Below are positions 1 through 7,500 of a stretch of DNA of 10,195 nucleotides, one piece after another. Within the stretch, counting starts at the first letter, position 1. Each line of letters starts with the position of its first letter. The stretch covers positions 1 through 10,195 of the forward strand of contig JAMPAE010000042.1 of the NCBI GenBank assembly GCA_023667385.1, written 5' to 3'. This DNA is from Ruminococcus sp. (GTDB lineage Bacteria > Bacillota > Clostridia > Oscillospirales > Acutalibacteraceae). The position numbers were made by a program, and so were the translations under genes. A model generated the notes under the pieces. That model saw only the letters and a list, made by a program, of their open reading frames with translations. It did no database searches and was not told the origin of the DNA.

Positions 1-1
1 A

Positions 2-34
2 TTTTTAGTTGCTTTGGAAGAAATTGCAAAATAA
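2..34 (+). CDS. Possible last codons of an upstream gene (partial)
   Basis: Frame 2 is open from the window edge and ends in TAA at 32-34, reading FLVALEEIAK. This would be the C-terminal end of a gene outside the window. Only ten codons are visible, so neither function nor reality can be judged. A promoter starts shortly after it at 47, which fits a gene boundary here. Confidence 0.25.
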   Translation, partial: FLVALEEIAK

Positions 35-46
35 TTTTGAAAAAGA

Positions 47-75
47 TTGACATTGAATGGAAAAGAATGTAAAAT
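47..75 (+). promoter_or_regulatory. Sigma-A type promoter of the left fragment
   Basis: A perfect -35 box TTGACA (47-52) is followed by a 17-base spacer and a -10 box TAAAAT (70-75), five of six consensus bases. Transcription would start at about 82, right before the ribosome binding site, giving a leader of only some 11 bases. Confidence 0.7.
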
Positions 76-82
76 ACAAAAC

Positions 83-89
83 AGGAGGT
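83..89 (+). promoter_or_regulatory. Ribosome binding site fixing the start at 93
   Basis: AGGAGGT lies four bases before ATG 93. It selects this start over the in-frame ATG at 57, which lies inside the promoter spacer and could not be on the mRNA. Confidence 0.8.
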
Positions 90-92
90 AAT

Positions 93-365
93 ATGGAACA
101 AGCGAAAACAAAATCAATACAAGACTGGCTTCCCATCCAGCAGATACAGCCCACCGGAACCGTCTTATTAAAAAATCACCATATGGTGAAAATCTTAAAA
201 ATTAGTTCAATCAATTTTAGTCTCAAAACAGAGTTTGAAAAAGAAACTATCTTAAATTCTTACAAAATATTATTAAAAACTTGTAATTTTCCATTTCAAA
301 TAGTTATCCACAGTAACATCGGAGGTTTTGATGACAAAAGAGCCATCTTTTCTGATGATGAATGA
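93..365 (+). pseudogene. 5' fragment of a conjugation-type (TraC/VirB4-associated) gene, broken at about 297-315
   Basis: The protein begins MEQAKTKSIQDWLPIQQI and continues with a hydrophobic 'TVLLKN..MVKILKISSINFSLKTEFEKE' pattern followed by 'ILNSYKILLKTCNFPFQI'. From memory, this resembles the N-terminus of a small protein encoded beside VirB4-type ATPases in Firmicutes conjugative elements; I cannot verify it by search. Only about 72 codons appear genuine. After about 310 the same DNA is the antisense of the sensor kinase gene, so the residues up to the stop at 363-365 are accidental. The fragment is AT-rich (first 300 bases about 28% GC by hand count) and has a near-perfect promoter and ribosome binding site, both unlike the rest of the window. 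That fits mobile-element DNA. It could also be an unrelated AT-rich gene. Confidence 0.45.
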
Positions 366-968
366 ATACACCTGACTGCTGTTAATTTCAAGCGAAAGCG
401 TCCCCTGAATTGAAGAAAGCGGCAGCGCTGCAACAATTGCAAGTGATTTGCTGCCATCAGACATGGTATACGCACCGGTTGAAGCACCCATGAGAATAAT
501 CTCTTTGCCATTCTCGGTTTTACCGATTGTAACTTTTCTTTCCTTGTTTTTCATTGACTGCAAAAACGGCTGTGCATCAACAATACTAAGCTGTTCGCCG
601 TAAAGCATTTCGACTCTTCCGTCTTTGCCGACTATGCCCAAATGATCAAAGCCACGTACGGTTGCATAATGGCTGATTTGAGCTTTCAGCTCATCCTCAC
701 TCAGATTGGGCATCACCTTGGAAACCTCTTTCAGCGTATCCACCTGACCGAGTCGAAGCTTGATGATTGATTCAAAGTGCATTGAAATACGCTGACTCAT
801 TCCCTGCATATAAAATCTTCCTGCTTGTCTGACGGTATCAGCACTTTTGTTATTCATGAAAAACACAAGAAAGCAAAAAATAAAAATGCACAGTGCTGTC
901 ACTGCAACCATACCGATTCTCAAAAATCGTGATTTCTCTTTTTTGGGCAGCTTCTTCATCTTTTTCAT
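273..968 (-). CDS. Membrane sensor, N-terminal part of a probable hybrid histidine kinase (truncated)
   Basis: Starting at ATG 968 this reads 231 residues. A basic head (MKKMKKLPKKEK) is followed by one transmembrane helix at residues about 16-38 and then an extracytoplasmic region of mixed alpha/beta character. That region ends in 'IIRKDGSFVIKTSDVTVDNY', typical of CACHE-like sensor domains of clostridial hybrid kinases. The second membrane helix, kinase core and receiver expected in such proteins are absent. The reading frame leaves the family pattern after DNY (plus 300-308) and ends 'LKWKITSF' in AT-rich DNA from the facing fragment. The alternative GTG start at 977 overlaps the Hpt stop by four bases (GTGA), but a GGGAG site at 983-979 suits ATG 968 better. 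As third gene of the operon after a response regulator and an Hpt protein, its role was presumably to feed the phosphorelay. As it stands it could not phosphorylate anything. Confidence 0.75.
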   Translation of the reverse strand: MKKMKKLPKKEKSRFLRIGMVAVTALCIFIFCFLVFFMNNKSADTVRQAGRFYMQGMSQRISMHFESIIKLRLGQVDTLKEVSKVMPNLSEDELKAQISHYATVRGFDHLGIVGKDGRVEMLYGEQLSIVDAQPFLQSMKNKERKVTIGKTENGKEIILMGASTGAYTMSDGSKSLAIVAALPLSSIQGTLSLEINSSQVYSFIIRKDGSFVIKTSDVTVDNYLKWKITSF

Positions 969-973
969 TTTGA

Positions 974-1333
974 TCACTCTCCCGAATCGCTCAGTTGTGA
1001 TATTGCCTGCACCGTTTTGTTATAATCTTCGGTCACTTGCTGCATTAATGCAAAGCAATCACTGTTGAGGCTCACTCTGAGTTGTTCAGTCAGGCGGCTT
1101 GATGATTCCTGCAATTTGCTCAAACCAAGATTTTGGCACACACCTTTTATTGTGTGAGCTGCCCTGAAAGCATCTTCACGGTTTTGTGCCTCAAGTGCCT
1201 GCTGAAGCTGACTGAAGCTTGGGTCATCTTTAAACTTGAAGATGAATTTTTTCACAAGTGCTTCACTTCTCATTCTTCCAACAACGCCGTCATAATCGCC
1301 GCCGAAAGCCATATAGCATTCTTTTAAAGTCAT
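974..1333 (-). CDS. Hpt-domain phosphotransfer protein
   Basis: A single-domain histidine phosphotransferase of 119 residues from ATG 1333. The family signature is visible as AAHTIKGVCQNLGL, with His60 the phosphate-accepting residue and the Lys-Gly three and four residues on. It is almost wholly helical, as expected for the four-helix bundle. Such proteins relay a phosphate from the receiver of a hybrid kinase to the receiver of a response regulator. Both partners are encoded in the same operon: the regulator 23 bases upstream and the sensor overlapping or nearly touching downstream. An in-frame GTG at 1342 exists, but its bases belong to the ribosome binding site AAGGTGAT (1345-1338), so ATG 1333 is preferred. 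I am confident of the family; the exact partners are inferred from gene order. Confidence 0.9.
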   Translation of the reverse strand: MTLKECYMAFGGDYDGVVGRMRSEALVKKFIFKFKDDPSFSQLQQALEAQNREDAFRAAHTIKGVCQNLGLSKLQESSSRLTEQLRVSLNSDCFALMQQVTEDYNKTVQAISQLSDSGE

Positions 1334-1337
1334 CTTA

Positions 1338-1345
1338 ATCACCTT
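1338..1345 (-). promoter_or_regulatory. Ribosome binding site of the Hpt gene
   Basis: The mRNA reads AAGGTGAT five bases before ATG 1333. It pairs with the GAUCACCU end of 16S rRNA, which explains why a GTG that looks like a start lies at 1342. Confidence 0.65.
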
Positions 1346-1356
1346 AGCCTTTTTAT

Positions 1357-3420
1357 TTATTCAATATCTGAAATAACAGAGAACATTTTATCCATCGAAT
1401 CATCATAAAAACGATAGTCTCCACGTTTGTTCCTTTTCACAAAATAAAGTGCTTTATCCGCCGCCTTAAAAAGATCGTCATATTCAAATCCGATTTTCTC
1501 GGTTATTGCAATACCCATGCTCAGCGCAACCGAAAAATCTTCATATTGACCGCAAAGTGAGGAAAAAACTCGTTTGATTATCGGGTCCGGGTCACCTTTA
1601 TATTCAATGAAAATCAAAAACTCATCGCCGCCGACCCTTGCAATAATATCATCATTTCTCAGTGTTTTGCGAAGCTTCTGCGCCGTGTAGCAAAGCACCT
1701 TGTCACCAAACATATGCCCGTATTTATCGTTAGCCTCTTTGAACCTGTCGAGGTCAAAAATTGCAAGAGCATATTTGCCGTCCGGGTTGGCAGACATTAT
1801 TTTGTGGATTCGCTCTTTGGCTCCAGAATGATTCAAAAGTCCCGTGAGCGTATCACTGGAAGCTGTGCGCTTGAGATTGTTAAGCTTTGTCAGTGAATCG
1901 TGGATGTCAATCATTTTGCCGATTACGCCGCTTCTTTTCGGCGGATCACCTGCCCAAAGTGACCTTGCAATGATTCTGTACCATCGCTCCTCATTTTTCA
2001 CGTTGAGCTTGCATTCAATCACAGCTTCGTTGTTTTCCTGAGTTGTTTGCTCAAGCGCCTGAATCAGCTTGCTTATGCCCTCTTGTGATATTACTGACAA
2101 AACAGCTTCATTGTGCATCGGATCGTTGATAAATTCAGGCAAATGAAGTTTTTTTGCACCGAACTGCGTCAGCTTCAGGCTCGACGGTGACGGAATATAT
2201 TCAAACTGCACCTCATTTGTGAGCACAGCAAAGAATTCATATTTCATGCGCTCATCTTCAAGCAAGCGAAAAGTTCTTGTTGATGCTTTCAAATCCTCAT
2301 GGCGCAAAAACTCGTCAACAACATTCTGCATGAGATCACGATCTGAAACGGACTTTGCAGGCTTTTCCAACTGACCTGCAAGCGAGCCCTCAATTTCCAA
2401 AAGGCATTTGATTAAATCCGGGTTAAAAGTTCCGCACTGACCGTCAACAATCATTCTGATGGCTTTGTCATGTTCAATCGCTTTTTTATAGACACGGTTA
2501 TCCGTCAATGCATCATATACATCTGCCAGCGCAACGATTTGCGCCGAAATCGGAATTTCATCACCTTTCAGCCTGTCCGGGTAGCCACCGCCGTCATAAC
2601 GCTCATGATGCCAGCGGCAAATTTCACGTGCCGTTTCAATCAACTGAGAGCCGTCATCATAAACATCAAGTGCTTCAAGCATTCTGTCTGCAATGACGGG
2701 GTGCATTTTTATTTTTTCAAATTCTTCGTCAGTCAGTTTTCCGGGTTTGTTGAGAATTTTTTCGTCAATTGAAATTTTACCAATATCATGAAGCGCAGAG
2801 GCAATTGAAATGGTTTCAATCTGACTGTGCGTAAAATCATATTTTTCCGATGTTTTGTTGAGATGTTCCAGCAGCATTCTTGTGAATGCCCTGACTCTGC
2901 GGATGTGATTGCCGCTTTCGCCGTTTCGGAATTCAACAATCTGACTGAGAATTTCAATCATCAGGCTGCTCTGCTTCTCTTTTTCATAAATCTGCTTGGC
3001 AACCAATTGCGTCAGCCTTTTCTGCTTTGCATAAAGCAAAAGCGTGTTCACAACACGGTGATGCACAATCATTGCATCAAACGGGCGGCTGATGAAATCG
3101 GTAACTCCGAGGTCATAGGCTTTTTCAATTGATTCGGGACTGCTTTCAGCAGAAATCATGATGACAGGAATGTTTTCAATGTAATGCTTATCATTCATTT
3201 CAGCAAGCACTCCAAAGCCGTCTGTTTCCGGCATCACAATGTCAAGCAGCACCAGCGATAAAGTCCGCACATTGCTTTCAATCAGGCTGAGCGCCTGCGT
3301 TCCGTTTTCTGCCTCAAGAATTTCATATTCACTGCCAAGCATATCGGCAAGAATTGAGCGGTTGATTTCGGAATCATCGGCAATCAGAATGGTTTGTTTT
3401 GTTTCGATTTTTTCCTCCAA
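1357..3420 (-). CDS. Response regulator with HD-GYP phosphodiesterase and GGDEF diguanylate cyclase domains
   Basis: A cytoplasmic regulator of 687 residues from TTG 3420 (695 from ATG 3444). Domains in order: a receiver at about 10-130 with acidic pair Asp15/Asp16, phospho-acceptor Asp60 (LLDIVMP) and Ser90; HD-GYP at about 150-345 with HDIGK at 211 and HHERYDGGGYP at 271-281; a PAS-like segment at about 370-520; and GGDEF at about 525-685. The catalytic GGDEF is intact at 597-601, and an inhibitory-site RxxD (Arg588...Asp591) lies exactly five residues before it. Both c-di-GMP synthesis (two GTP) and breakdown (to pGpG or GMP) therefore look possible, with phosphorylation probably setting the balance. 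The receiver's usual conserved Lys before Pro-Phe is Arg112 (SRPF). An Hpt gene and a sensor follow in the same operon, so phosphate should arrive by relay. The TTG start is favoured by promoter position and ribosome binding site (see those entries). Confidence 0.93.
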   Translation of the reverse strand: MEEKIETKQTILIADDSEINRSILADMLGSEYEILEAENGTQALSLIESNVRTLSLVLLDIVMPETDGFGVLAEMNDKHYIENIPVIMISAESSPESIEKAYDLGVTDFISRPFDAMIVHHRVVNTLLLYAKQKRLTQLVAKQIYEKEKQSSLMIEILSQIVEFRNGESGNHIRRVRAFTRMLLEHLNKTSEKYDFTHSQIETISIASALHDIGKISIDEKILNKPGKLTDEEFEKIKMHPVIADRMLEALDVYDDGSQLIETAREICRWHHERYDGGGYPDRLKGDEIPISAQIVALADVYDALTDNRVYKKAIEHDKAIRMIVDGQCGTFNPDLIKCLLEIEGSLAGQLEKPAKSVSDRDLMQNVVDEFLRHEDLKASTRTFRLLEDERMKYEFFAVLTNEVQFEYIPSPSSLKLTQFGAKKLHLPEFINDPMHNEAVLSVISQEGISKLIQALEQTTQENNEAVIECKLNVKNEERWYRIIARSLWAGDPPKRSGVIGKMIDIHDSLTKLNNLKRTASSDTLTGLLNHSGAKERIHKIMSANPDGKYALAIFDLDRFKEANDKYGHMFGDKVLCYTAQKLRKTLRNDDIIARVGGDEFLIFIEYKGDPDPIIKRVFSSLCGQYEDFSVALSMGIAITEKIGFEYDDLFKAADKALYFVKRNKRGDYRFYDDSMDKMFSVISDIE

Positions 3421-3426
3421 ACAACA

Positions 3427-3436
3427 CACCTCCCTT
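3427..3436 (-). promoter_or_regulatory. Strong ribosome binding site that sets a TTG start for the regulator
   Basis: The mRNA reads AAGGGAGGTG, then TGTTGT, then TTG at 3420. A six-base gap after this near-perfect site is ideal. The upstream in-frame ATG 3444 has no site of its own and would place this sequence inside the coding region. Confidence 0.8.
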
Positions 3437-3448
3437 ATATCCATGGTA

Positions 3449-3457
3449 ATTATAGCA
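3449..3457 (-). promoter_or_regulatory. Extended -10 promoter of the regulator-Hpt-sensor operon
   Basis: On the minus strand TGC TATAAT occupies 3457-3449: a perfect -10 hexamer with the TGn extension. No good -35 box lies 17 bases upstream (TGTTAT), which extended -10 promoters tolerate. Transcription would start at about 3442, within or just after the ATG at 3444-3442. Confidence 0.7.
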
Positions 3458-3564
3458 TAAAGCTAACCAAAATAACAGTGTTTTATGCTTTTCTAAATTA
3501 AGCTCCGGTCAATCAAAAATTTGTATGTTGACTTAAATCAAAGCTTGTAATGTTAATGCGTCAA

Positions 3565-3594
3565 TAACCTTCGAGGAAAAATCCCCGAAGGTTA
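3565..3594 (-). terminator. Hairpin after the Thr/Glu/Pro-rich gene, likely terminator
   Basis: Bases 3565-3576 pair with 3583-3594 (TAACCTTCG arm), giving a 12-pair stem with one G-U pair in the minus-strand RNA and a six-base loop. It begins 12 bases after the stop codon of the upstream gene. No clear run of U follows on the minus strand (TTGACGCATT), so it may end transcription weakly or protect the 3' end of the message. Confidence 0.5.
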
Positions 3595-3605
3595 CTGCTT
3601 ATCTC

Positions 3606-4523
3606 TTAATAGTGAACAATACCGCAGTCACAGAACTTGTGTGTTTTGAAAATTTTCCAGAACAATCTTGCAATCTTATAGAAAAGGTTTGCGATGCCTG
3701 TTTTGTGGCAGTTGCATGAGCATTTATGCTGTTCGCCCTGAGTCGGTTCTGTTGTGGGTTCAGTTGACGGCTCAGTTTTCTTTTCGGTTGTTGGTTCTGT
3801 TGAGGGCTCGGTTTTCTTTTCTGTGGTTGGTTCGGTGGTCGGTTCGGTGGTCGGTTCAGTTGTCGGCTCAGTTGTGGGTTCGGTTGTCGGCTCTGTGGTC
3901 GGTTCCGGAGTTACAACTTCAATTTTGCCGTAAATTGTTCCGTCAACAGGAATCACAAATTCCTCGTCACCGTTTTTATAAGCCTCTGCTGCCTTTTTAA
4001 CATTGCATCCGAGGTCTGCAACAGCAAGCTCACCGTCATTGCCAAACAAAACAACTTTGAACGGGTTTTCATCTGCGCTTCTCTTTTCAACGGTAACAGT
4101 ACCGATCGGAAGAATGTTTGTAATATCGTTATCTGCATTTTTATGTGTTTGAACAAGGTTTTCTTTGTCTGCCACATAAACTCTGAGAGTCTGAGTTTCT
4201 TTGTCAAATTTTGTCACTTTGATTTTTGCGGTTTTGATTGATTCGTCAAAATCAAGGGTCATTTCTCTGCCCTGTGCGGTTTCATTGTTCATGTTCTGAA
4301 GCTGAATGGCAATCTGATATGAAGCAACGTTTTCCGCAACGGCAGGGTTCAGTTCAAGCCAAACCTTAACGGCGTTGGTATCTTCGTTTACAAGCTCACT
4401 TCTGAAAATATAAGGAGCTGCGTCTGATAATGATTCTGCATTTTCTGCTAAAGCGCACGGAGTAATGATTCCGAGCATTATAATTAAAGATAAAATCAGT
4501 GATATAAATCTTCTTTTTTTCAT
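3606..4523 (-). CDS. Secreted beta-rich (possibly cohesin-like) protein with Thr/Glu/Pro linker and Cys-rich C-terminal module
   Basis: 305 residues with no family I can name with certainty. Residues 1-26 are a Sec signal peptide ending ALA. Residues about 35-195 form a beta-strand-rich domain: alternating strands such as VKVWLEL, YQIAIQL, TLRVYVAD, IGTVTVE and FKVVLF recall cohesin or related carbohydrate-binding beta-sandwiches. Residues 205-262 are a Thr/Glu/Pro linker. Residues 267-305 hold C-x-C-x-C-H (Cys268, 270, 272), an aromatic and basic stretch with FYKIARLFWKIFK, then C-x-C-G (Cys298, 300) and a terminal HY. I recall this ending on other clostridial exported proteins; its role is unknown to me, and envelope attachment is one guess. 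There is no LPxTG motif. The gene follows the dockerin-bearing peptidase by 73 bases without an evident promoter, so it is probably cotranscribed and could be its surface partner. Confidence 0.8.
   Translation of the reverse strand: MKKRRFISLILSLIIMLGIITPCALAENAESLSDAAPYIFRSELVNEDTNAVKVWLELNPAVAENVASYQIAIQLQNMNNETAQGREMTLDFDESIKTAKIKVTKFDKETQTLRVYVADKENLVQTHKNADNDITNILPIGTVTVEKRSADENPFKVVLFGNDGELAVADLGCNVKKAAEAYKNGDEEFVIPVDGTIYGKIEVVTPEPTTEPTTEPTTEPTTEPTTEPTTEPTTEKKTEPSTEPTTEKKTEPSTEPTTEPTQGEQHKCSCNCHKTGIANLFYKIARLFWKIFKTHKFCDCGIVHY
3738..3911 (-). repeat. Tandem 12-base repeat encoding TTEP units
   Basis: It encodes residues 205-262 of the secreted protein: six consecutive TTEP units (12 bases each, near-identical), then a longer TTEKKTEPSTEP-type unit occurring about twice. 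Two adjacent 12-base units on the plus strand are identical (TTCGGTGGTCGG). Such in-frame arrays change copy number easily, so linker length may vary between strains and short-read assembly here may be imperfect. Confidence 0.9.
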
Positions 4524-4550
4524 TTTGGCTTACCTCCATTTTAAGCCAAA
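4524..4550 (-). promoter_or_regulatory. RNA hairpin presenting the ribosome binding site in its loop
   Basis: A perfect nine-base inverted repeat (TTTGGCTTA at 4524-4532, TAAGCCAAA at 4542-4550) encloses a nine-base loop. In the mRNA the loop reads AAAUGGAGG, so the GGAGG site (4537-4533) is wholly within it, and the ATG at 4523 begins immediately after the stem. The site would be exposed while the start codon sits against a helix. This suggests translational control, for instance by a protein or by the overlapping hairpin upstream. Confidence 0.65.
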
Positions 4551-4582
4551 GCTCCGCCTCCGTTTTGAAAAGCGGAGCTTTG
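4547..4582 (-). other. Intergenic hairpin after the M60 gene, overlapping the next hairpin
   Basis: CAAAGCTCCGC (4547-4557) pairs perfectly with GCGGAGCTTTG (4572-4582) across a 14-base loop, an 11-pair stem starting 14 bases after the peptidase stop codon. No U-run follows, so it is not a classical terminator. Bases 4547-4550 are also needed by the adjacent ribosome-site hairpin, so the two cannot both form fully. It may set the ratio of the two gene products through processing, mRNA stability or partial termination. Confidence 0.6.
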
Positions 4583-4596
4583 TTCATTTTAAATAA

Positions 4597-7500
4597 TCAG
4601 TTGTTGGTTAATTCAATCATCGGAAGAGTTGCGGGAACATCAACCACGAATGAGTCACTGACAAGTCTTTCGCCTGCAAGGGTGAGAGCGTTGTCAACAC
4701 GATAAAGCTCTGCGTAAACCTTTGTTGGAAGGTCAACAACAACGTCGCTTCCGTCTTCGCCTGCGCCCGGCAGACCAAACTTACCTGCGTTGTCACCGCT
4801 GAGCGGTTCAAGCCAGTAAATCCAGAAGCCGTCTCTGACGTTTATGATGCTTCCTGCTTCCGGCATATCGGCGAAGATTGCCTGATAGCCGTTTACAATA
4901 CCTGCAAGTTTGTTTTCAGTGCTTTCATCATAAAGCTTGTAGTTATCGCCGTAAAGCTTCACAACGTTATAGGCTGCGTTACCGGTGTATTTACCTGTTA
5001 CTACGAATGAGCCTGCCGGAATTACTGAGCCTGCTTGAGCATCAAGAACGTAATCATTTGAGAGAATACCGATTGCGTTGTCAGTGTTCCATGTTTCAAC
5101 GCCTGTTGCAGGGTCGATGGTTGAAACGCCGATGTCAACGTTATCGCCTGAAGGTGAGAGAAGTTTAATATCTTTGATGCCGATTGTTTTAACGCCGCTT
5201 ACAGCAGAGATTCTAATGTGTGTTGCCTTATAGGATTTAATGTTCTGACCTGCTGCAAAGTAAAGAACAGGATAGCCTTCATCGGTTGTTCCGGTTTCAA
5301 CGCCGGTGATTCTTGTGTAGCTTGCGCCACCATTGTCACTGTATTCAAGCAAGAACTTCCACGGGATTGTTGAGCCGCCGACATATGCGAGTGCTGTCAC
5401 TTCCTGCTTGCCGCCAAGGTCATACGTGATTTGTGCAGTGCTTGTTGCTCTGCCTTCAAAGCCAACTTCCATGTCGCCGTTTGCTGAAAGAACTGCTGCT
5501 GTATATGTGTGAAGTGTTTCACCTGTGTCCTTATCAAGATACTTGATGTCCATTGTCTTTGAGTAGGTTACGCTTTCGCCTGTGACAACGTCTGTGTAAA
5601 CATTACCTTCAACAACCTTTGTTCCGTCATAAACTGTGAGTACACCGTCAACTGAAGTTGCGTTTGTTGTAATTGTCCAGTTTTCTGTTGTCAGAACACC
5701 CTCATGGCGAATCTTGATGCTGTCAAGCTTGTTGGCTTCGGTTTTGTTGAGATATTTGTCATAAGCAACAACTTCATAGTTCATCATTCTGTTGTTTACT
5801 GTTTGAACAATGTCTTCATATACTGTTACGTCTGCATATTCGCCGTTTTCATCAAGGGCAGGAGTTACAAATGCAACCGGTTTGCCGTTTCTGATGATTT
5901 CATAGCCGAGAACAGAATTCATGTTTGCTTCGCTTGGAAGGCTGATTGTGAGAGTAACTTTTCTGCCGTCCTTGCCTTTGCCCTGAACAAGGCTTGCATC
6001 AACTGATGTTGAGCTCATTGCCGAACCGTTTGCAAGGCTGTATTCATGAGCTGCATCGCTGAGATACTGAATCTGTCTTTCTTCCTTCGGGAACTGCTTT
6101 GCATAAGCTTCTGTCACAGTGTCAACAGGGTAACCCCATGCACGGAAGAAATCTGTGAGGTCTTTTCCGGCAGCAGCGCAGGCAACACGCATGATGTTCT
6201 GCTCTGTTGATCCGTTTGCAATTTTGATTGCTGTTGCGGGAGCCTTTGAAGAATCTCTTCTGATTGCATAATAGCGTGCGAAAAATTCGTTTGCAAGGAG
6301 GTTTTCGTAATTTTCGGTTGTGAAGCCGTCTTTGTAGTAGTCATAGCCTGCATAGTTGTTGTCATATGCGAGGTGGAGCTGCCAGAACATACCAAGCTGA
6401 GCAAAAACGTTTTCCGGTTTTGAGCTTGAGCCTGAGGTAACGTGCTTGTAAACTTCGGCATACGGGATTCTTGAAGTGCCTGCTGTGTCCCAAGTCTTTT
6501 CAAACTGTGACCAAATGTTGTTGGTAACTTCTGCGATTGTCAGACCGCTTGCGTCGGCGTTGTGTCCAAGCTCGTGAGCAATGCCCCAGCCGAATGTTTT
6601 GCCGCCGATACGTTTACCGTTTTCATCTGTAACAATCGGAGAGCAGCTTGCAACGCCGGGAACTGAGCTCCACTCAATGCCGAGGTGAAGTCCGCCTGCA
6701 TACATGAATGCACCTGCAAACATTCTCTGATAGCGAATGTTGAATCTTGCTGTGGGAATACCGTGCAAGCCGTTTGAAGCAGCAGGGTTGAAGCCTCTTT
6801 CCTTATAGAAAAGTTCAAGGGTCTGGTTGATTGAAACAGCATTGTCATACATTCTGTTTGTGAGAGTTTCAACGTCTGCGTTTGCGCCGCCGAGACCTGC
6901 AAGAATCTGGCTGGCAGGAACAGAAATAAGGACGTTGTCAAGGCTTATTTCTGTTGCATTGAGGAAGCAGTTTGAACCGTTGCCGTATTCAAAGCCGCCA
7001 ACTTCAGCTTCGTGGGAAGCATGGCTCGATTTGAGAGCTGATGAATAGGAGGTAAGCTCTTTTACGTATTCTCTGATGCTTTCTTTCCACTGAGCTTCGT
7101 TTATTTCAAATCTGTCGTTACCGATGGTTCTGTGAAGGTCGAGCATCGGAATTTTTGTTGCGCCGCTGACACGAACGCTGACAGGGTTTGACTTAATATC
7201 TGCCGGGCTTGTGTGGACGATGTAAAGTGAACCGCCCTTTTCAAAACCAAGACTTGATACCTGCGGGATTGTGATTTCGTTCTTACCGTGGTGAAGTGTA
7301 ATTTCGCCTGACATCCATGCTGATGATTCTGCATGATACTGTGTGAACACAAGTCTTACAGAAACAGCATCGCCAACGTTTTTACCTTTCTGACCAACGT
7401 AAACGTTTACTGTTGAATCGGAAGCAGCAACATAACCGAGAGGCTGCAAGCCGCTGAGACCGCTGTTGAATCCGCAACTATTTGTTCCGTTTCTTGTGAT

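Noticed and set aside
57..92. Twelve extra N-terminal codons from ATG 57 on the left fragment
   Set aside because: ATG 57 is within the spacer of the consensus promoter, so it is not transcribed; AGGAGGT points to ATG 93.
3527..3556. Plus-strand promoter-like TTGACT in the gap between operons
   Set aside because: There is no credible -10 box at 17 bases and no plus-strand gene downstream.
3738..3911. CRISPR-like array
   Set aside because: The repeats are contiguous 12-base coding units with no spacers and translate to a regular TTEP linker.
4547..4582. Intrinsic terminator between the peptidase and the surface protein genes
   Set aside because: The stem is strong, but no U-run follows on the minus strand, and no separate promoter is evident for the next gene. 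I treat it as an intergenic regulatory or processing hairpin.
5704..6006. 100-codon plus-strand open frame opposite the M60 gene
   Set aside because: It is antisense to a well-supported coding region, has no ribosome binding site or recognisable domain, and its composition is that of a shadow frame. The same applies to the other antisense frames across 4600-10100 and 1100-3400.
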